Numbered from the stretch's first letter, positions 43,054 to 51,637 are shown. The stretch: 57,082 bases of DNA from Ensifer adhaerens (GCF_001270265.1 NZ_LGAP01000037.1:1-57082), one strand, 5' to 3'. The notes: a model not told the origin generated them from the sequence alone. A program made the numbers and translations.

Positions 43054-44832
43054 TCAAACCAGCTGGCGGCCCTTGGCGTCGATCGCGTTGGCGACCGCTT
43101 CATCAGTGGCTTCGTCCGGCAACAGCATCTCGTTGTGCGCCTTGCCCGATGGGATCATCGGGAAGCAGTTGGCGAGGTTGGCAACGCGGCAATCGAAGAT
43201 GACGGGCGCCGGCGTGTCGATCATGCGGCGGATCGCATCGTCGAGTTCGCCCGGCTTGTCGCAGCGGATGCCGACGCCGCCATAGGCTTCCGCCAGCTTG
43301 ACGAAGTCAGGCATCGCCTCGGTGTAGGAGTGCGACAGGCGGTTCCCGTGCAAGAGCTGCTGCCACTGGCGCACCATGCCCATGTACTGGTTGTTGAGGA
43401 TGAAGATCTTGACCGGCAGGCCGTATTGGACCGCGCAGGACATTTCCTGGATGCACATCTGGATCGAGGCGTCGCCGGCGATATCGACGACGAGGCTGTT
43501 GGGATGGGCGACCTGGACGCCGATGGCGGCCGGAAAACCATAACCCATCGTGCCGAGACCGCCCGAGGTCATCCAGCGGTTCGGCTGTTCGAAGCCGAAG
43601 AACTGGGCGGCCCACATCTGGTGCTGGCCGACCTCGGTGGTGATGTAGGTGTCGCGGCCCTTGCTCAGCTCATAGAGCCTCTGGATCGCATATTGCGGCA
43701 TGATGACGTCGTCGTTGGCGGCATAGGCCAGCGAGTTGCGCGCCCGCCACTTGACGATGCCTTCCCACCAGTCGGCCAGCCGCGTCTTGTCGTCGGCCTT
43801 CTTGGCGGCACGCCAAAGACGAACCATGTCCTCCAGAACCGAGCCGACATCGCCGAGGATCGGCACGTCGACGCGAACGTTCTTGTTGATCGACGACGGA
43901 TCGATATCGATGTGGATCTTCTTGGAGTTGGGCGAAAACGCGTTGAGGCGGCCGGTGATGCGGTCGTCGAAGCGCGCACCGATGCAGACCATGACGTCGC
44001 AGTCATGCATCGCCATGTTGGCTTCGTAGGTGCCGTGCATGCCCAGCATGCCGAGCCAGTTCTTGCCGGAGGCCGGATAGGCGCCCAGCCCCATCAGCGT
44101 CGAGGTGATCGGGAAGTCGGTGAGCTCGACCAATTCGCGCAGCAGGTGCGAGGCCTGCGGGCCGGAATTGACGACGCCGCCGCCGGAATAGATGATCGGA
44201 CGGCGGGCCGTCTTCATCAGCTCGACCGCTTCCTCGATCTTCTTCAGGTCGCCCTGCGTCTTCGGCTGATAGCTCGTCTGGGCCGGAACGGCAGACGGCG
44301 GTGTGTAGGTGCCGGTCGCAAACTGCACGTCCTTCGGAATGTCGACAACGACCGGGCCCGGGCGGCCGGATTGCGCGATGCGGAAGGCCTCATGGATGAC
44401 GCGGGCGAGATCGTTGACGTCCCGAACCAGCCAGTTGTGCTTGGTGCACGGCCGGGTGATGCCGATCGTATCGCATTCCTGGAAGGCGTCCGAGCCGATC
44501 AGCGAGGTCGGAACCTGACCGGAGATGCAGACGAGCGGGATGGAATCCATCAGCGCGTCCTGCAGCGGCGTGACCGCATTGGTCGCACCGGGACCGGAGG
44601 TAACCAGCATGACGCCGACCTTGCCGGTGGAGCGGGCATAGCCTTCGGCCATGTGGCCGGCGCCCTGCTCGTGGCGAACGAGGATGTGCTGGATATCGTC
44701 CTGCTGGTGGATTTCGTCGTAGATCGGAAGCACGGCGCCACCGGGATAGCCGAAGATATGCTCGACGCCATTGTCCTTCAGTGCCTGGAGAACGATCTCC
44801 GCGCCTGTCATCTGGTTCTCTGTACCGCTCAT
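43054..44832 (-). CDS. ilvI: Acetolactate synthase large (catalytic) subunit
   Basis: A 592-residue thiamine diphosphate enzyme. It has EHIFGYPGGAVLPIYDEI at the start, the catalytic Glu in VRHEQGAGHMAEGYARSTGK, the ThDP motif GDASIQM through NNQYMGMVRQWQ, and the FAD region. It joins two pyruvates to acetolactate, or pyruvate with 2-oxobutyrate, starting branched-chain amino-acid synthesis. First structural gene of ilvI-ilvH. The start at 44832 is the family start; the frame is open upstream through the attenuator region, which is not part of the protein. Confidence 0.97.
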   Translation of the reverse strand: MSGTENQMTGAEIVLQALKDNGVEHIFGYPGGAVLPIYDEIHQQDDIQHILVRHEQGAGHMAEGYARSTGKVGVMLVTSGPGATNAVTPLQDALMDSIPLVCISGQVPTSLIGSDAFQECDTIGITRPCTKHNWLVRDVNDLARVIHEAFRIAQSGRPGPVVVDIPKDVQFATGTYTPPSAVPAQTSYQPKTQGDLKKIEEAVELMKTARRPIIYSGGGVVNSGPQASHLLRELVELTDFPITSTLMGLGAYPASGKNWLGMLGMHGTYEANMAMHDCDVMVCIGARFDDRITGRLNAFSPNSKKIHIDIDPSSINKNVRVDVPILGDVGSVLEDMVRLWRAAKKADDKTRLADWWEGIVKWRARNSLAYAANDDVIMPQYAIQRLYELSKGRDTYITTEVGQHQMWAAQFFGFEQPNRWMTSGGLGTMGYGFPAAIGVQVAHPNSLVVDIAGDASIQMCIQEMSCAVQYGLPVKIFILNNQYMGMVRQWQQLLHGNRLSHSYTEAMPDFVKLAEAYGGVGIRCDKPGELDDAIRRMIDTPAPVIFDCRVANLANCFPMIPSGKAHNEMLLPDEATDEAVANAIDAKGRQLV

Positions 44833-44884
44833 TGACTTGCTTCCGTCCCTTTTCCCAGTTGGGTGCTTAGCTTGTTTGAAGGCA

Positions 44885-44963
44885 TAAAAAAAGGCCCCGT
44901 CAGGAGCCTCGTCTAGCGCATGGGTGGCTACCGCCGGATGGTTACACCATCCTGCCCATGCGC
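44885..44963 (-). terminator. ilvI attenuator: terminator and alternative hairpin
   Basis: Reading on the minus strand, AGGCTCC-TGAC-GGGGCCT (44909 to 44892) is followed by seven T residues (44891-44885), an intrinsic terminator 52 bases before ilvI. Upstream, GCGCATGGG (44963-44955) pairs with CCCATGCGC (44924-44916), enclosing GGATGGT/ACCATCC. The leader peptide ends inside this second structure. The layout is that of transcription attenuation by ribosome position. Confidence 0.8.
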
Positions 44964-44998
44964 CGTCCCACCACAAGAATAACCGCAAAATTTATCAT
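44942..44998 (-). CDS. ilvI leader peptide
   Basis: An 18-residue peptide, MINFAVILVVGRRMGRMV, followed by TAA. The run A-V-I-L-V-V holds the three branched-chain amino acids that the operon makes, as in other ilv leader peptides. Its stop codon lies within the upstream hairpin of the attenuator. When charged Val, Ile or Leu tRNA is scarce, the ribosome should stall in this run and favour the non-terminating fold. No strong Shine-Dalgarno is visible. Confidence 0.85.
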   Translation of the reverse strand: MINFAVILVVGRRMGRMV

Positions 44999-45264
44999 GG
45001 GACGATTTGTTAAACACAAAAGCCCCAGGCGTCAACGGCTTTTAGAGAAAGCTTTTCAAGGGCCAAGCCAAAGCCCTGGCCTTGACGGAAACGCGGTTTG
45101 CCGCTACTTGCCCATCTAGGGTTTCAGATCCCTGCCGCTCGCAGACATCCAGTCCCGGTGAAATCTGACTTCTGACGACACCCTTTCGCCCCGATCGCAT
45201 TTCGTGTGGCAGGCAATGCGAGCCCCTCCTCTTCTTTCGAAATGCGAAGACCAAGGAGCGCGGG

Positions 45265-46638
45265 ATGTCTGACGACACCTCCAAGCAGAATGCCTTTTTG
45301 ACCGCGCCACTCGGCGCGATTTTCGTAAAGACCGCACTGCCGATCATCTTCGTGACGAGCATGAACGGGCTTTTGGTCGTCGTCGATGCGATCATGCTCG
45401 GTCTCTATGTAGGCGCCAACGCCGTCGGCGCCGTGACCACGGTTTTCCCGATGTTCATCCTGATCGTGGCGCTAGCGACCCTTGTCGTCAGCGGCATGGC
45501 GAGTTTGCTCGCCCGCCATCTTGGCGCGCGCCGTTTTACCGAGGCCCGCGGCGTCTTTGCCGGCGCCCATATGCTGGCGCTTGCGATTGCGGCTGCGCTG
45601 ATCCTGCTGTTCGCCGTCTTCGGCGAGCAACTGGTTCTGACGCTCGCCAACGGCCCGGGCCCCCTCGCCCGCATGGCCCATGGCTATATCGCGATCATCA
45701 TCTTTTGTTCGCCCGTCCAAGTCCTGCTGGCGGTCCATTCGGACGCCCTGCGATGCGAGGGTCGTGCCGGATTGATGGCGGGCCTCAGCCTTTTGGTTTC
45801 ACTCGCAAACCTGGCGCTCAACTATGTGCTGATCGCGGTCCTGGGGCTGGGCGTCACAGGCTCCGCCACGGGCACGGTGCTGGCGCAGGCGCTGGCGCTC
45901 GGCCTGATCGTCCTCTTCCGCCTATTCGGCCGCACCGAGCTCCGCCTTTCGGCGCTCTTCCGGCACAATCCGCTAACCGGATGGGGACGCATGGTCGCGC
46001 TTGGCGCCCCGCAAAGCCTCGGCTTCATCGGCATGGCGCTCGTCTCGGTAACGGTCATGGCGGCGCTGCAGAAAACGGCATCCGGGAGCTACGACGCCAC
46101 AGTCGCGGCCTATGGCATCATCACACGGCTGATGACCTTCGCGCTGCTGCCGCTTCTCGGGTTGAGCCAGGCGATGCAGGCGATCGTCGGCAACAATATC
46201 GGTGCCGGCCTGGCTTCCCGCGCGAACAAGGCTTTGCGTCTGGGCGTGATCCTTGCGCTTATCTATTGCCTCGCCATCGAAGCACTGTTCGCCGGGCTCG
46301 CTCGTCCAGTCGGCTCGTTCTTCGTCGACAGCGAGGAGGTGGTCGCAGACGTCGCGCGGATCCTGCCCGTCATGGTCTCGATGTACGTCTTCTCCGGCCC
46401 GCTGATCATGCTCGGCAGCTATTTCCAGGCAATCGGCGATGCCGGCCGGGCCGCGATCCTGGGATTGTCGAAGCCCTATCTCTTCACCATGCCACTCGTC
46501 ACCCTCTATGCGTCCCGTTTCGGTGAACAGGGCATCTGGCTCGCCACTCCCAGTGCCGAAGCGTTGCTGCTCGTCGTTGCGATGCTCGTTCTTTGGCAGG
46601 CCTCACGGCAACGGGCCCCGGCGGGTCCGTCAGGCTGA
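45265..46638 (+). CDS. MATE family efflux transporter
   Basis: A 457-residue, 12-helix multidrug and toxin extrusion protein in two similar six-helix halves. Segments include PIIFVTSMNGLLVVVDAIML in the first half and ALLPLLGLSQAMQAIVGNNI with GAGLASRANKALR in the second, the conserved loop of the family. It uses H+ or Na+ antiport. The substrate is unknown. An AAGGAGCGCGGG ribosome binding site precedes the ATG. Single gene. Confidence 0.9.
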   Translation: MSDDTSKQNAFLTAPLGAIFVKTALPIIFVTSMNGLLVVVDAIMLGLYVGANAVGAVTTVFPMFILIVALATLVVSGMASLLARHLGARRFTEARGVFAGAHMLALAIAAALILLFAVFGEQLVLTLANGPGPLARMAHGYIAIIIFCSPVQVLLAVHSDALRCEGRAGLMAGLSLLVSLANLALNYVLIAVLGLGVTGSATGTVLAQALALGLIVLFRLFGRTELRLSALFRHNPLTGWGRMVALGAPQSLGFIGMALVSVTVMAALQKTASGSYDATVAAYGIITRLMTFALLPLLGLSQAMQAIVGNNIGAGLASRANKALRLGVILALIYCLAIEALFAGLARPVGSFFVDSEEVVADVARILPVMVSMYVFSGPLIMLGSYFQAIGDAGRAAILGLSKPYLFTMPLVTLYASRFGEQGIWLATPSAEALLLVVAMLVLWQASRQRAPAGPSG

Positions 46639-46647
46639 TCTACCAGC

Positions 46648-46671
46648 GACGCGCCGGTTTCCCGGCGCGTC
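46648..46671 (+). terminator. Hairpin after the MATE gene
   Basis: GACGCGCCGG and CCGGCGCGTC form a perfect 10-bp stem around TTTC, starting 10 bases after the stop codon. There is no T-run of note, but the position and stability suggest a transcript end. Confidence 0.65.
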
Positions 46672-46683
46672 TCTACCGTTTGC

Positions 46684-46953
46684 CTAGAACCGCGAGAACC
46701 CGGTCAGCGGCGGCATGATGAAGCCGCGGCCGTCCCTGAGAAAGGGTGCAAGGCCCGCAGCAACCGCCGCGCTCGGGCTGCCGTAGACCTCGAGCCGCTC
46801 CACCGTGCAATGGGCGGAAACGTTGTTGATGTGGGCATCCGACATCTGCCAGTGGCTGAGCACGTCTTCTGAATGTCGGTAAAGCTGGATGCTCACCGCC
46901 TGCATCGCCTTCTCATCGATGAAGGCATGCACCATCAGCTGCGGTGCGTGTTT
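46684..46953 (-). pseudogene. Fragment of an unrecognised protein
   Basis: The frame reads KHAPQLMVHAFIDEKAMQAV, QLYRHSEDVLSHWQMSDAHI, then SPSAAVAAGLAPFLRDGRGF. It looks like the C-terminal two-thirds of an antibiotic-biosynthesis-monooxygenase-like or similar small protein. The N-terminal part is missing: upstream of about 46953 the same frame runs into the repeat at 47039. It could be translated from the ATG at 46935, but it is more likely a truncated remnant. Confidence 0.5.
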
Positions 46954-47038
46954 TGACTTGGTGCCGGCGCCCCCTCTCCACCTGCGTACAAATGCGCGAA
47001 ACCACTTGAAACCTTGCCCGGCTCCTCCACTTTCCTTA

Positions 47039-47141
47039 CTGCATGTTTCCTTAAATCGTACCGGATTTAAGGACAAAAACATGCAGCACTTCAAAGTGCT
47101 ACAGCGACCTTTACGCGCCTGATAAGACGCGCGGCGCTGTA
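47039..47141. repeat. TGCATGTTT-type palindromic repeat
   Basis: CTTAAATCGTACCGGATTTAAG flanked by TGCATGTTTC and AAACATGCA, then AGCACTTCAAAGTGCT and ACAGCGACC...GCGCCTGATAAGACGC with GGCGCTGTAG. It is nearly the exact inverse of the copy at 52611. Read as protein it yields the spurious start MKCCMFLSLN. Confidence 0.8.
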
Positions 47142-47250
47142 GAGCGGGATGAGGAAAAGTGTATGCGGTTTTCCGCCCGCATCCCGCTCGAACTGATGAG
47201 AATCGATCACGTTTATGATTTTGGGTCGAACCGACCCAAAATCATCGTGA
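47141..47250. repeat. RIME-like repeat, second type
   Basis: AGAGCGGGATGAGGAAAAGT...GGTTTTCCGCCCGCATCCCGCTC forms the first hairpin. AATCGATCACGTTTATGATT then TTGGGTCGAACCGACCCAAA with ATCATCGTGA forms the second. It is related to the other RIME units through the GGAAAAGTG-N-GCGGTTTTCC core but with different arms. It ends immediately before the formate dehydrogenase ribosome binding site, so it lies in that gene's 5' region. Confidence 0.75.
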
Positions 47251-47262
47251 AGGGAGATGGAA

Positions 47263-48462
47263 ATGGCAAAGGTCGTTTGCGTCCTCTACGACGATCCGGT
47301 TGACGGATATCCCACAAGCTACGCGCGGGACGGGCTGCCGAAACTCGAGCACTACCCCGGCGGCCAGACGCTTCCCACGCCCAAGGCCATCGATTTTCAG
47401 CCGGGAATGCTGCTGGGCAGTGTCTCGGGTGAACTGGGCCTGAGGCCGTTTCTCGAAAGCCTGGGACACAGCCTGGTCGTCACCTCCGACAAGGACGGTC
47501 CCGACAGCGTCTTCGAACGCGAGCTTGTCGACGCCGAAATCGTGATCTCGCAACCCTTCTGGCCGGCCTATCTGACCGCCGAAAGGATCGCCAAGGCGAG
47601 CAAGCTGAAACTCGCAATCACCGCCGGCATCGGCTCGGATCACGTCGATCTCCAGGCCGCGATCGACCGCGGCATCACCGTCGCCGAAGTGACCTATTGC
47701 AACTCGATCAGCGTGTCCGAGCACGTGGTCATGATGATCCTCAGCCTTGCCCGCAACTACATCCCCTCCTACCAATGGGTCGTGAAGGGCGGCTGGAATA
47801 TCGCCGACTGCGTCGCACGTTCCTACGACATCGAGGGCATGGAGATCGGCACGGTCGGCGCCGGGCGGATCGGCAGCGCCGTGCTTCGCCGGCTGAAGCC
47901 GTTCGACGTCAAGCTGCACTATACCGACCGCCACCGGCTGCCCGACGCGGTCGAGAAGGAACTCGGCGTGACGTTCCACACGACGGCGGCAGACATGGTG
48001 CCCGTCTGCGATGTCGTCACCATCAACGCGCCGCTCCACCCGGAGACGGAAGACCTCTTCGATGAAGCGATGATCGCCGGGATGAAGCGCGGCGCCTATC
48101 TGGTGAACACGGCTCGCGGCAAGATCTGCAACCGCGACGCCGTCGCGCGGGCACTCGAGACCGGCCAACTTGCCGGCTATGCCGGTGACGTGTGGTTCCC
48201 GCAGCCACCGCCGAAGGATCATCCCTGGCGGTCGATGCCGCACCACGGCATGACGCCCCATATTTCGGGATCGTCGCTGTCCGCCCAGGCGCGTTACGCC
48301 GCCGGCACGCGGGAGATCCTGGAATGCTGGTTCGAAGGCAGGCCGATCCGCGAGGACTATCTGATCGTCGCCGGCGGCAAGCTCGCCGGCACCGGCGCGC
48401 ACTCCTATAGCGCGGGCGATGCGACGCGCGGGTCTGAAGAGGCGGCGCGCTTCAAGGGCTGA
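47263..48462 (+). CDS. fdh: NAD-dependent formate dehydrogenase
   Basis: A 399-residue metal-free D-2-hydroxyacid dehydrogenase family formate dehydrogenase, oxidising formate to CO2 with NAD+. Active-site residues match the Pseudomonas enzyme with an offset of one: Asn147 (TYCNSISVSEH), Arg285 (NTARGKICN), Gln313 and His333 (MTPHISGSS). The NAD fold is VGAGRIGSAV (residues 198-207), and Asp222 marks NAD over NADP preference. GGGAG six bases before the ATG at 47263 decides the start over 47257. Single cytosolic enzyme, length as in the family. Confidence 0.96.
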   Translation: MAKVVCVLYDDPVDGYPTSYARDGLPKLEHYPGGQTLPTPKAIDFQPGMLLGSVSGELGLRPFLESLGHSLVVTSDKDGPDSVFERELVDAEIVISQPFWPAYLTAERIAKASKLKLAITAGIGSDHVDLQAAIDRGITVAEVTYCNSISVSEHVVMMILSLARNYIPSYQWVVKGGWNIADCVARSYDIEGMEIGTVGAGRIGSAVLRRLKPFDVKLHYTDRHRLPDAVEKELGVTFHTTAADMVPVCDVVTINAPLHPETEDLFDEAMIAGMKRGAYLVNTARGKICNRDAVARALETGQLAGYAGDVWFPQPPPKDHPWRSMPHHGMTPHISGSSLSAQARYAAGTREILECWFEGRPIREDYLIVAGGKLAGTGAHSYSAGDATRGSEEAARFKG

Positions 48463-48602
48463 GAGCGCCGGTGTCTTGGGCGCTCCCAGCCGGTCCGACC
48501 GACTGCCCCAGGCGATGCTTGCCACCGCCATGGAAACAAAGCCGATGGTCATGGCGCCGGAGACGCCGGTGCCACACACCTGTTGTGACCGGGCGCCCCT
48601 CC

Positions 48603-49136
48603 TCAGGCGGGGAGGCGCTCATCGTAGTCCTTCATCAGACGGCTCCAGCCGTCCCAGAAGGGCATCGGTTCCGTGCCTGTCGCGCGGGCGGCCAATATGT
48701 CGAGATGCATGTGCCAGCCGGCGCCGAACATCAGCATGGTGGCACGATCGGCAATGCTGCGATGGGTCACTGTCAAGAGCACCCTGTTGCCAACCGGCTC
48801 CAGCTCGAAGGAAACGTCGCCGCTGCCGGCCCAGCTTATGGAGAGTTTTCGCGGCGGGTCGAGTTCGGTGATCTGGCTTGCCATCCGGTGCTCTTCGGGA
48901 AAGCCGGCCGGGCGCTCGCCGGGCGGGTTGCTGAGCTCGTCGTTCCGCCACACGAGCTCCACCGGCGCGCCAACCTTCATCTCCATCTGTCCGGACGCCA
49001 GCCACTGCTTGCGCAGGTCGCTTTCAGCCAGATAGGCCCAGACCCGCTCGATCGGGCCAGGCAAGAGCCTCGTCATCTTCAACGTGTCAGGTTCGCTCAG
49101 CACGCCATAGGCGTCGAGGCTCGCGAGATCGTTCAT
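48603..49136 (-). CDS. SRPBCC (AHSA1-like) domain protein
   Basis: A 177-residue AHSA1/START-like (SRPBCC) protein: KMTRLLPGPIERVWAYLAES, LRKQWLASGQMEMKVGAPVE, a middle strand RKLSISWAGSGDVSFELEPV, and the helical end HMHLDILAARATGTEPMPFW. It would form a hydrophobic ligand-binding cavity; the ligand is unknown. AAAGGAGACGACCG precedes the ATG at 49136. Such genes normally follow an ArsR repressor in one operon; here only the scar of that gene remains (49245-49384). Confidence 0.85.
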   Translation of the reverse strand: MNDLASLDAYGVLSEPDTLKMTRLLPGPIERVWAYLAESDLRKQWLASGQMEMKVGAPVELVWRNDELSNPPGERPAGFPEEHRMASQITELDPPRKLSISWAGSGDVSFELEPVGNRVLLTVTHRSIADRATMLMFGAGWHMHLDILAARATGTEPMPFWDGWSRLMKDYDERLPA

Positions 49137-49244
49137 CGGTCGTCTCCTTTTTGGGTTTGTCGGGCTTGGGTTCATCGGGCCGGGATCAGCCGGGTGAGCT
49201 TCGATTGGACGTGAGCTGGTCTGTCCACGGCCGATGGGGCCATG

Positions 49245-49384
49245 GCTTTCTGCGGATGGATGCACATGCTGGCACAACACCCTTTCGAGCCGATCGAGAC
49301 GGCTGGTCCAGAAGCGTTCGTGGGCATTCGGCAGATGGTCGGGGTGAAAGACGAACATTGTTTGAGCGCCTATAATTCAACCAT
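49245..49384 (-). pseudogene. ArsR-family regulator with large internal deletion
   Basis: On the minus strand the operator palindrome overlaps an ATG at 49384 (ATGGTTGAAT, the usual M-V-E start of SdpR/ArsR genes beside SRPBCC genes). A short stretch follows that can be read, with small shifts, as the N-terminus up to FVFH. The sequence then jumps to AHERFWTSRLDRLERVL, the standard C-terminal helix of these repressors. The whole winged helix, about 70 codons, is missing. The protein cannot bind DNA. The reading of the N-terminal part is an inference; the C-terminal helix is directly visible. Confidence 0.7.
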
Positions 49385-49432
49385 TTGGTTGAATGTACGC
49401 TCGCGAGGCGAGATAGTCAACCGATTGGTTGA
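49375..49432. promoter_or_regulatory. Two palindromic operators of the lost ArsR-type repressor
   Basis: ATTCAACCAT-TTGGTTGAAT (49375-49394) is a perfect 20-base palindrome. TCAACC-GATT-GGTTGA (49417-49432) is a second one, 22 bases further on. TTCAACC-N4-GGTTGAA sites are typical for ArsR/SdpR-type repressors encoded with SRPBCC proteins. They lie about 240-300 bases upstream of the SRPBCC start, at the head of the deleted regulator. Confidence 0.75.
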
Positions 49433-49570
49433 ATGATTTACCGGATCCGAGAATACGGCCAGTTGCACTCTCTACCGGCAACCGCCTGAACGCTGTCGCC
49501 GCGCCCTCCCCAATGCGGGACAAATACGCGAAACCACTTGTTAAATCCCCGGCGCTAACATGAAGGACCG

Positions 49571-51637
49571 TTGTGCCGGGGTTTTGCGTTGCTGAACAAT
49601 GATCTTCATTCCTCGATCCGTGCCGGAGAGCAGGATCGCCGCGACGACTTGAAGCGAGGCAACCGCTTTCTCGGGCGCGTCGTCGCCTGCAGCGGTTCGC
49701 GCGCAACCATCGCTGCGATCGCCGAAAACGGTGAGACCTCGCTGACGGAACTCTGGTCGGTCGGCCGGCTGATTTCGATCACGGTCGGGAAAAACCGCGT
49801 CGTCGCGCTCGTCTATTCCATGCAGACGGCCAGCAGCGAATGGGGCGAAGAGACCAACAACACCTTCCGCATCGAGGTCGAACTGATGGGCGAAGTCCAT
49901 GTCGGCCCTGATGGACGCGAGACGTTTTCCGCCGGTATCAGCGTTTATCCCTATCTCGGTGCCGTCGCCCACCGCATTCGTGCCGCCGATCTCGCCCGCA
50001 TCTACGATTCCGGCCAGGATGATTGCTGCATCATCGGCAAGCTGACCCAGGACGAGAGCCTCGATGCGACGATCCACGTGCCGTCGATGCTGGCCAAGCA
50101 TTTTGCCATCGTCGGCACGACAGGCGTCGGCAAGTCGACCGCCGTGACGCTGCTCCTCAACAAGGCGATTGCCGCCGACCCGAAGCTGCGCGTGCTGATC
50201 CTCGATCCGCACAACGAATTCGCCGCCGCCTTCCCGGAACTTTCAGTCGTCATCGACCCCGATACGCTCGACCTGCCCTTCTGGTTCTTCCGCCTGGAAG
50301 AGTTCGCCGAGGTGATCTTCCGCGGCCGGCCCGCGATCCCCGAAGAGCTCGATATCCTGCGCGACGTCATTCCGGACGCGAAGAAGGCGTTCAAGGGCAG
50401 CGCCGAATCCGGCCTCGTGCGGCGCCAGACGGAAAAAAGCTCGATTACCGCCGACACGCCCGTGCCCTATCGCATCGCCGACCTGCTGGCGCTGATCGAC
50501 GAGCGCATCGGCCGGCTCGAAGGGCGAAACGACAAGCCGCACCTGCGCTCGCTCAAGGTCAGGATCGTCTCGGCGATCAACGATCCGCGCTACCATTTCA
50601 TGTTCTCGTCGAACACGATCTCCGACACGATCCAGGACACGATCGCCAAGGTCTTCCGCATTCCCGGCGAAGGCAAACCGATCGCCACCTTCCAGCTTGC
50701 CGGCATCCCGTCGGAAGTCGTCAACTCCGTCGCCTCGGTTCTCTGCCGCATGGCATTCGAAATCGGCCTTTGGAGCAATGGCGGCATCCATATGCGGGTC
50801 GTGGGCGAAGAGGCCCACCGCTATGTGCCCGCCGATCCCTCGCTCGGCTTCCTGCCGACGCGCCAGGCGATTGCCCGCATTGCCAAGGAAGGCCGCAAAT
50901 ACGGGGTCTCGCTCGGCATCATCACCCAGCGGCCGGGCGAACTCGACCCGACGATCCTGTCGCAGTGCTCGACGGTCTTTGCCATGCGGCTGGCCAATGA
51001 CCGCGACCAGGACATCATCCGCTCGGCCATCCCCAATTCGTCGATCTCGACCACCAGCTTCATCTCGTCCATCGGCAACGGCGAAGCCATTGCCTTCGGC
51101 GAGGCGGTCGCGGTGCCGATGCGCATGCGCTTTACCCGCGTCAACGAGGAGCGGCTGCCCCGCGCCCACGGCATCACCGATCGGATCGACGAGGACGCGC
51201 CGCCGACCGTCGACATCCGCTCGATCGTCAATCGCATGCGGGCGATCACCGGTCCGAACATCTCGAATTTTCAGCAGAGCTATCTGGCTGCCACGACGAC
51301 CGGTGAGCAGGAAGAACGGCTCTGGGCCACTGAACTCGGTCCCGAGGCACGCGACGAGCCCGAGGGTGCCGGCCTCGACGAAGCCACGGCCGAGATCGAG
51401 CCCTACAGCCCCGACATGCTGCCGCGCGCACCCGAGCCCAGCAATCCGCAGCTCGAGCGTTTCAACCAGATCCGCCAGCAGCTTCTGACCGAAACACCGG
51501 AGCCGGCGGCCGGCCATCGCCCGTCGCCACCGGCCGCCCCCTATCCTGCCCGCCCCGCCACCGAACCGCGACGCGAAGGCTCCCTGCGCGACAGCCTGCT
51601 CAAGCGGCCGCTCGGCAGCATCATTCGCAAGCCCTGA
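49571..51637 (+). CDS. HerA-like ATP-binding protein (FtsK-HerA superfamily)
   Basis: 688 residues. An N-terminal HAS-barrel-like region (GRVVACSGSRATIAAIAENG, about 35-140) precedes the ATPase core. Walker A is GTTGVGKST (182-190), Walker B is VLILDPHNEF, an arginine-finger/sensor region follows (VVGEEAHRYVPADPS, then GVSLGIITQRPGELDPTILS), and a Pro-rich tail of about 90 residues ends the protein. HerA ATPases form hexameric DNA translocases, usually with the nuclease NurA, which is not adjacent here. The first codon appears to be TTG (49571); the true start could be a little later. Function in this group is not established. Confidence 0.85.
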   Translation: MCRGFALLNNDLHSSIRAGEQDRRDDLKRGNRFLGRVVACSGSRATIAAIAENGETSLTELWSVGRLISITVGKNRVVALVYSMQTASSEWGEETNNTFRIEVELMGEVHVGPDGRETFSAGISVYPYLGAVAHRIRAADLARIYDSGQDDCCIIGKLTQDESLDATIHVPSMLAKHFAIVGTTGVGKSTAVTLLLNKAIAADPKLRVLILDPHNEFAAAFPELSVVIDPDTLDLPFWFFRLEEFAEVIFRGRPAIPEELDILRDVIPDAKKAFKGSAESGLVRRQTEKSSITADTPVPYRIADLLALIDERIGRLEGRNDKPHLRSLKVRIVSAINDPRYHFMFSSNTISDTIQDTIAKVFRIPGEGKPIATFQLAGIPSEVVNSVASVLCRMAFEIGLWSNGGIHMRVVGEEAHRYVPADPSLGFLPTRQAIARIAKEGRKYGVSLGIITQRPGELDPTILSQCSTVFAMRLANDRDQDIIRSAIPNSSISTTSFISSIGNGEAIAFGEAVAVPMRMRFTRVNEERLPRAHGITDRIDEDAPPTVDIRSIVNRMRAITGPNISNFQQSYLAATTTGEQEERLWATELGPEARDEPEGAGLDEATAEIEPYSPDMLPRAPEPSNPQLERFNQIRQQLLTETPEPAAGHRPSPPAAPYPARPATEPRREGSLRDSLLKRPLGSIIRKP

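Noticed and set aside
43054-44835. Long plus-strand frame opposite ilvI (43036-44835)
   Set aside because: It is the GC-rich antisense shadow of ilvI, without a ribosome binding site or family features.
46954-47094. An open frame starting MKCCMFLSLNPVRFKETCS that precedes the 46684 fragment
   Set aside because: These codons are the translated TGCATGTTT repeat. The same peptide start appears on the other copy at 52658, so it is a repeat artefact rather than a gene start.
49571-51637. A HerA-based antiviral defence system
   Set aside because: No NurA, Sir2, DUF4297 or nuclease effector is encoded beside it, and the neighbouring genes look like housekeeping or stress genes.
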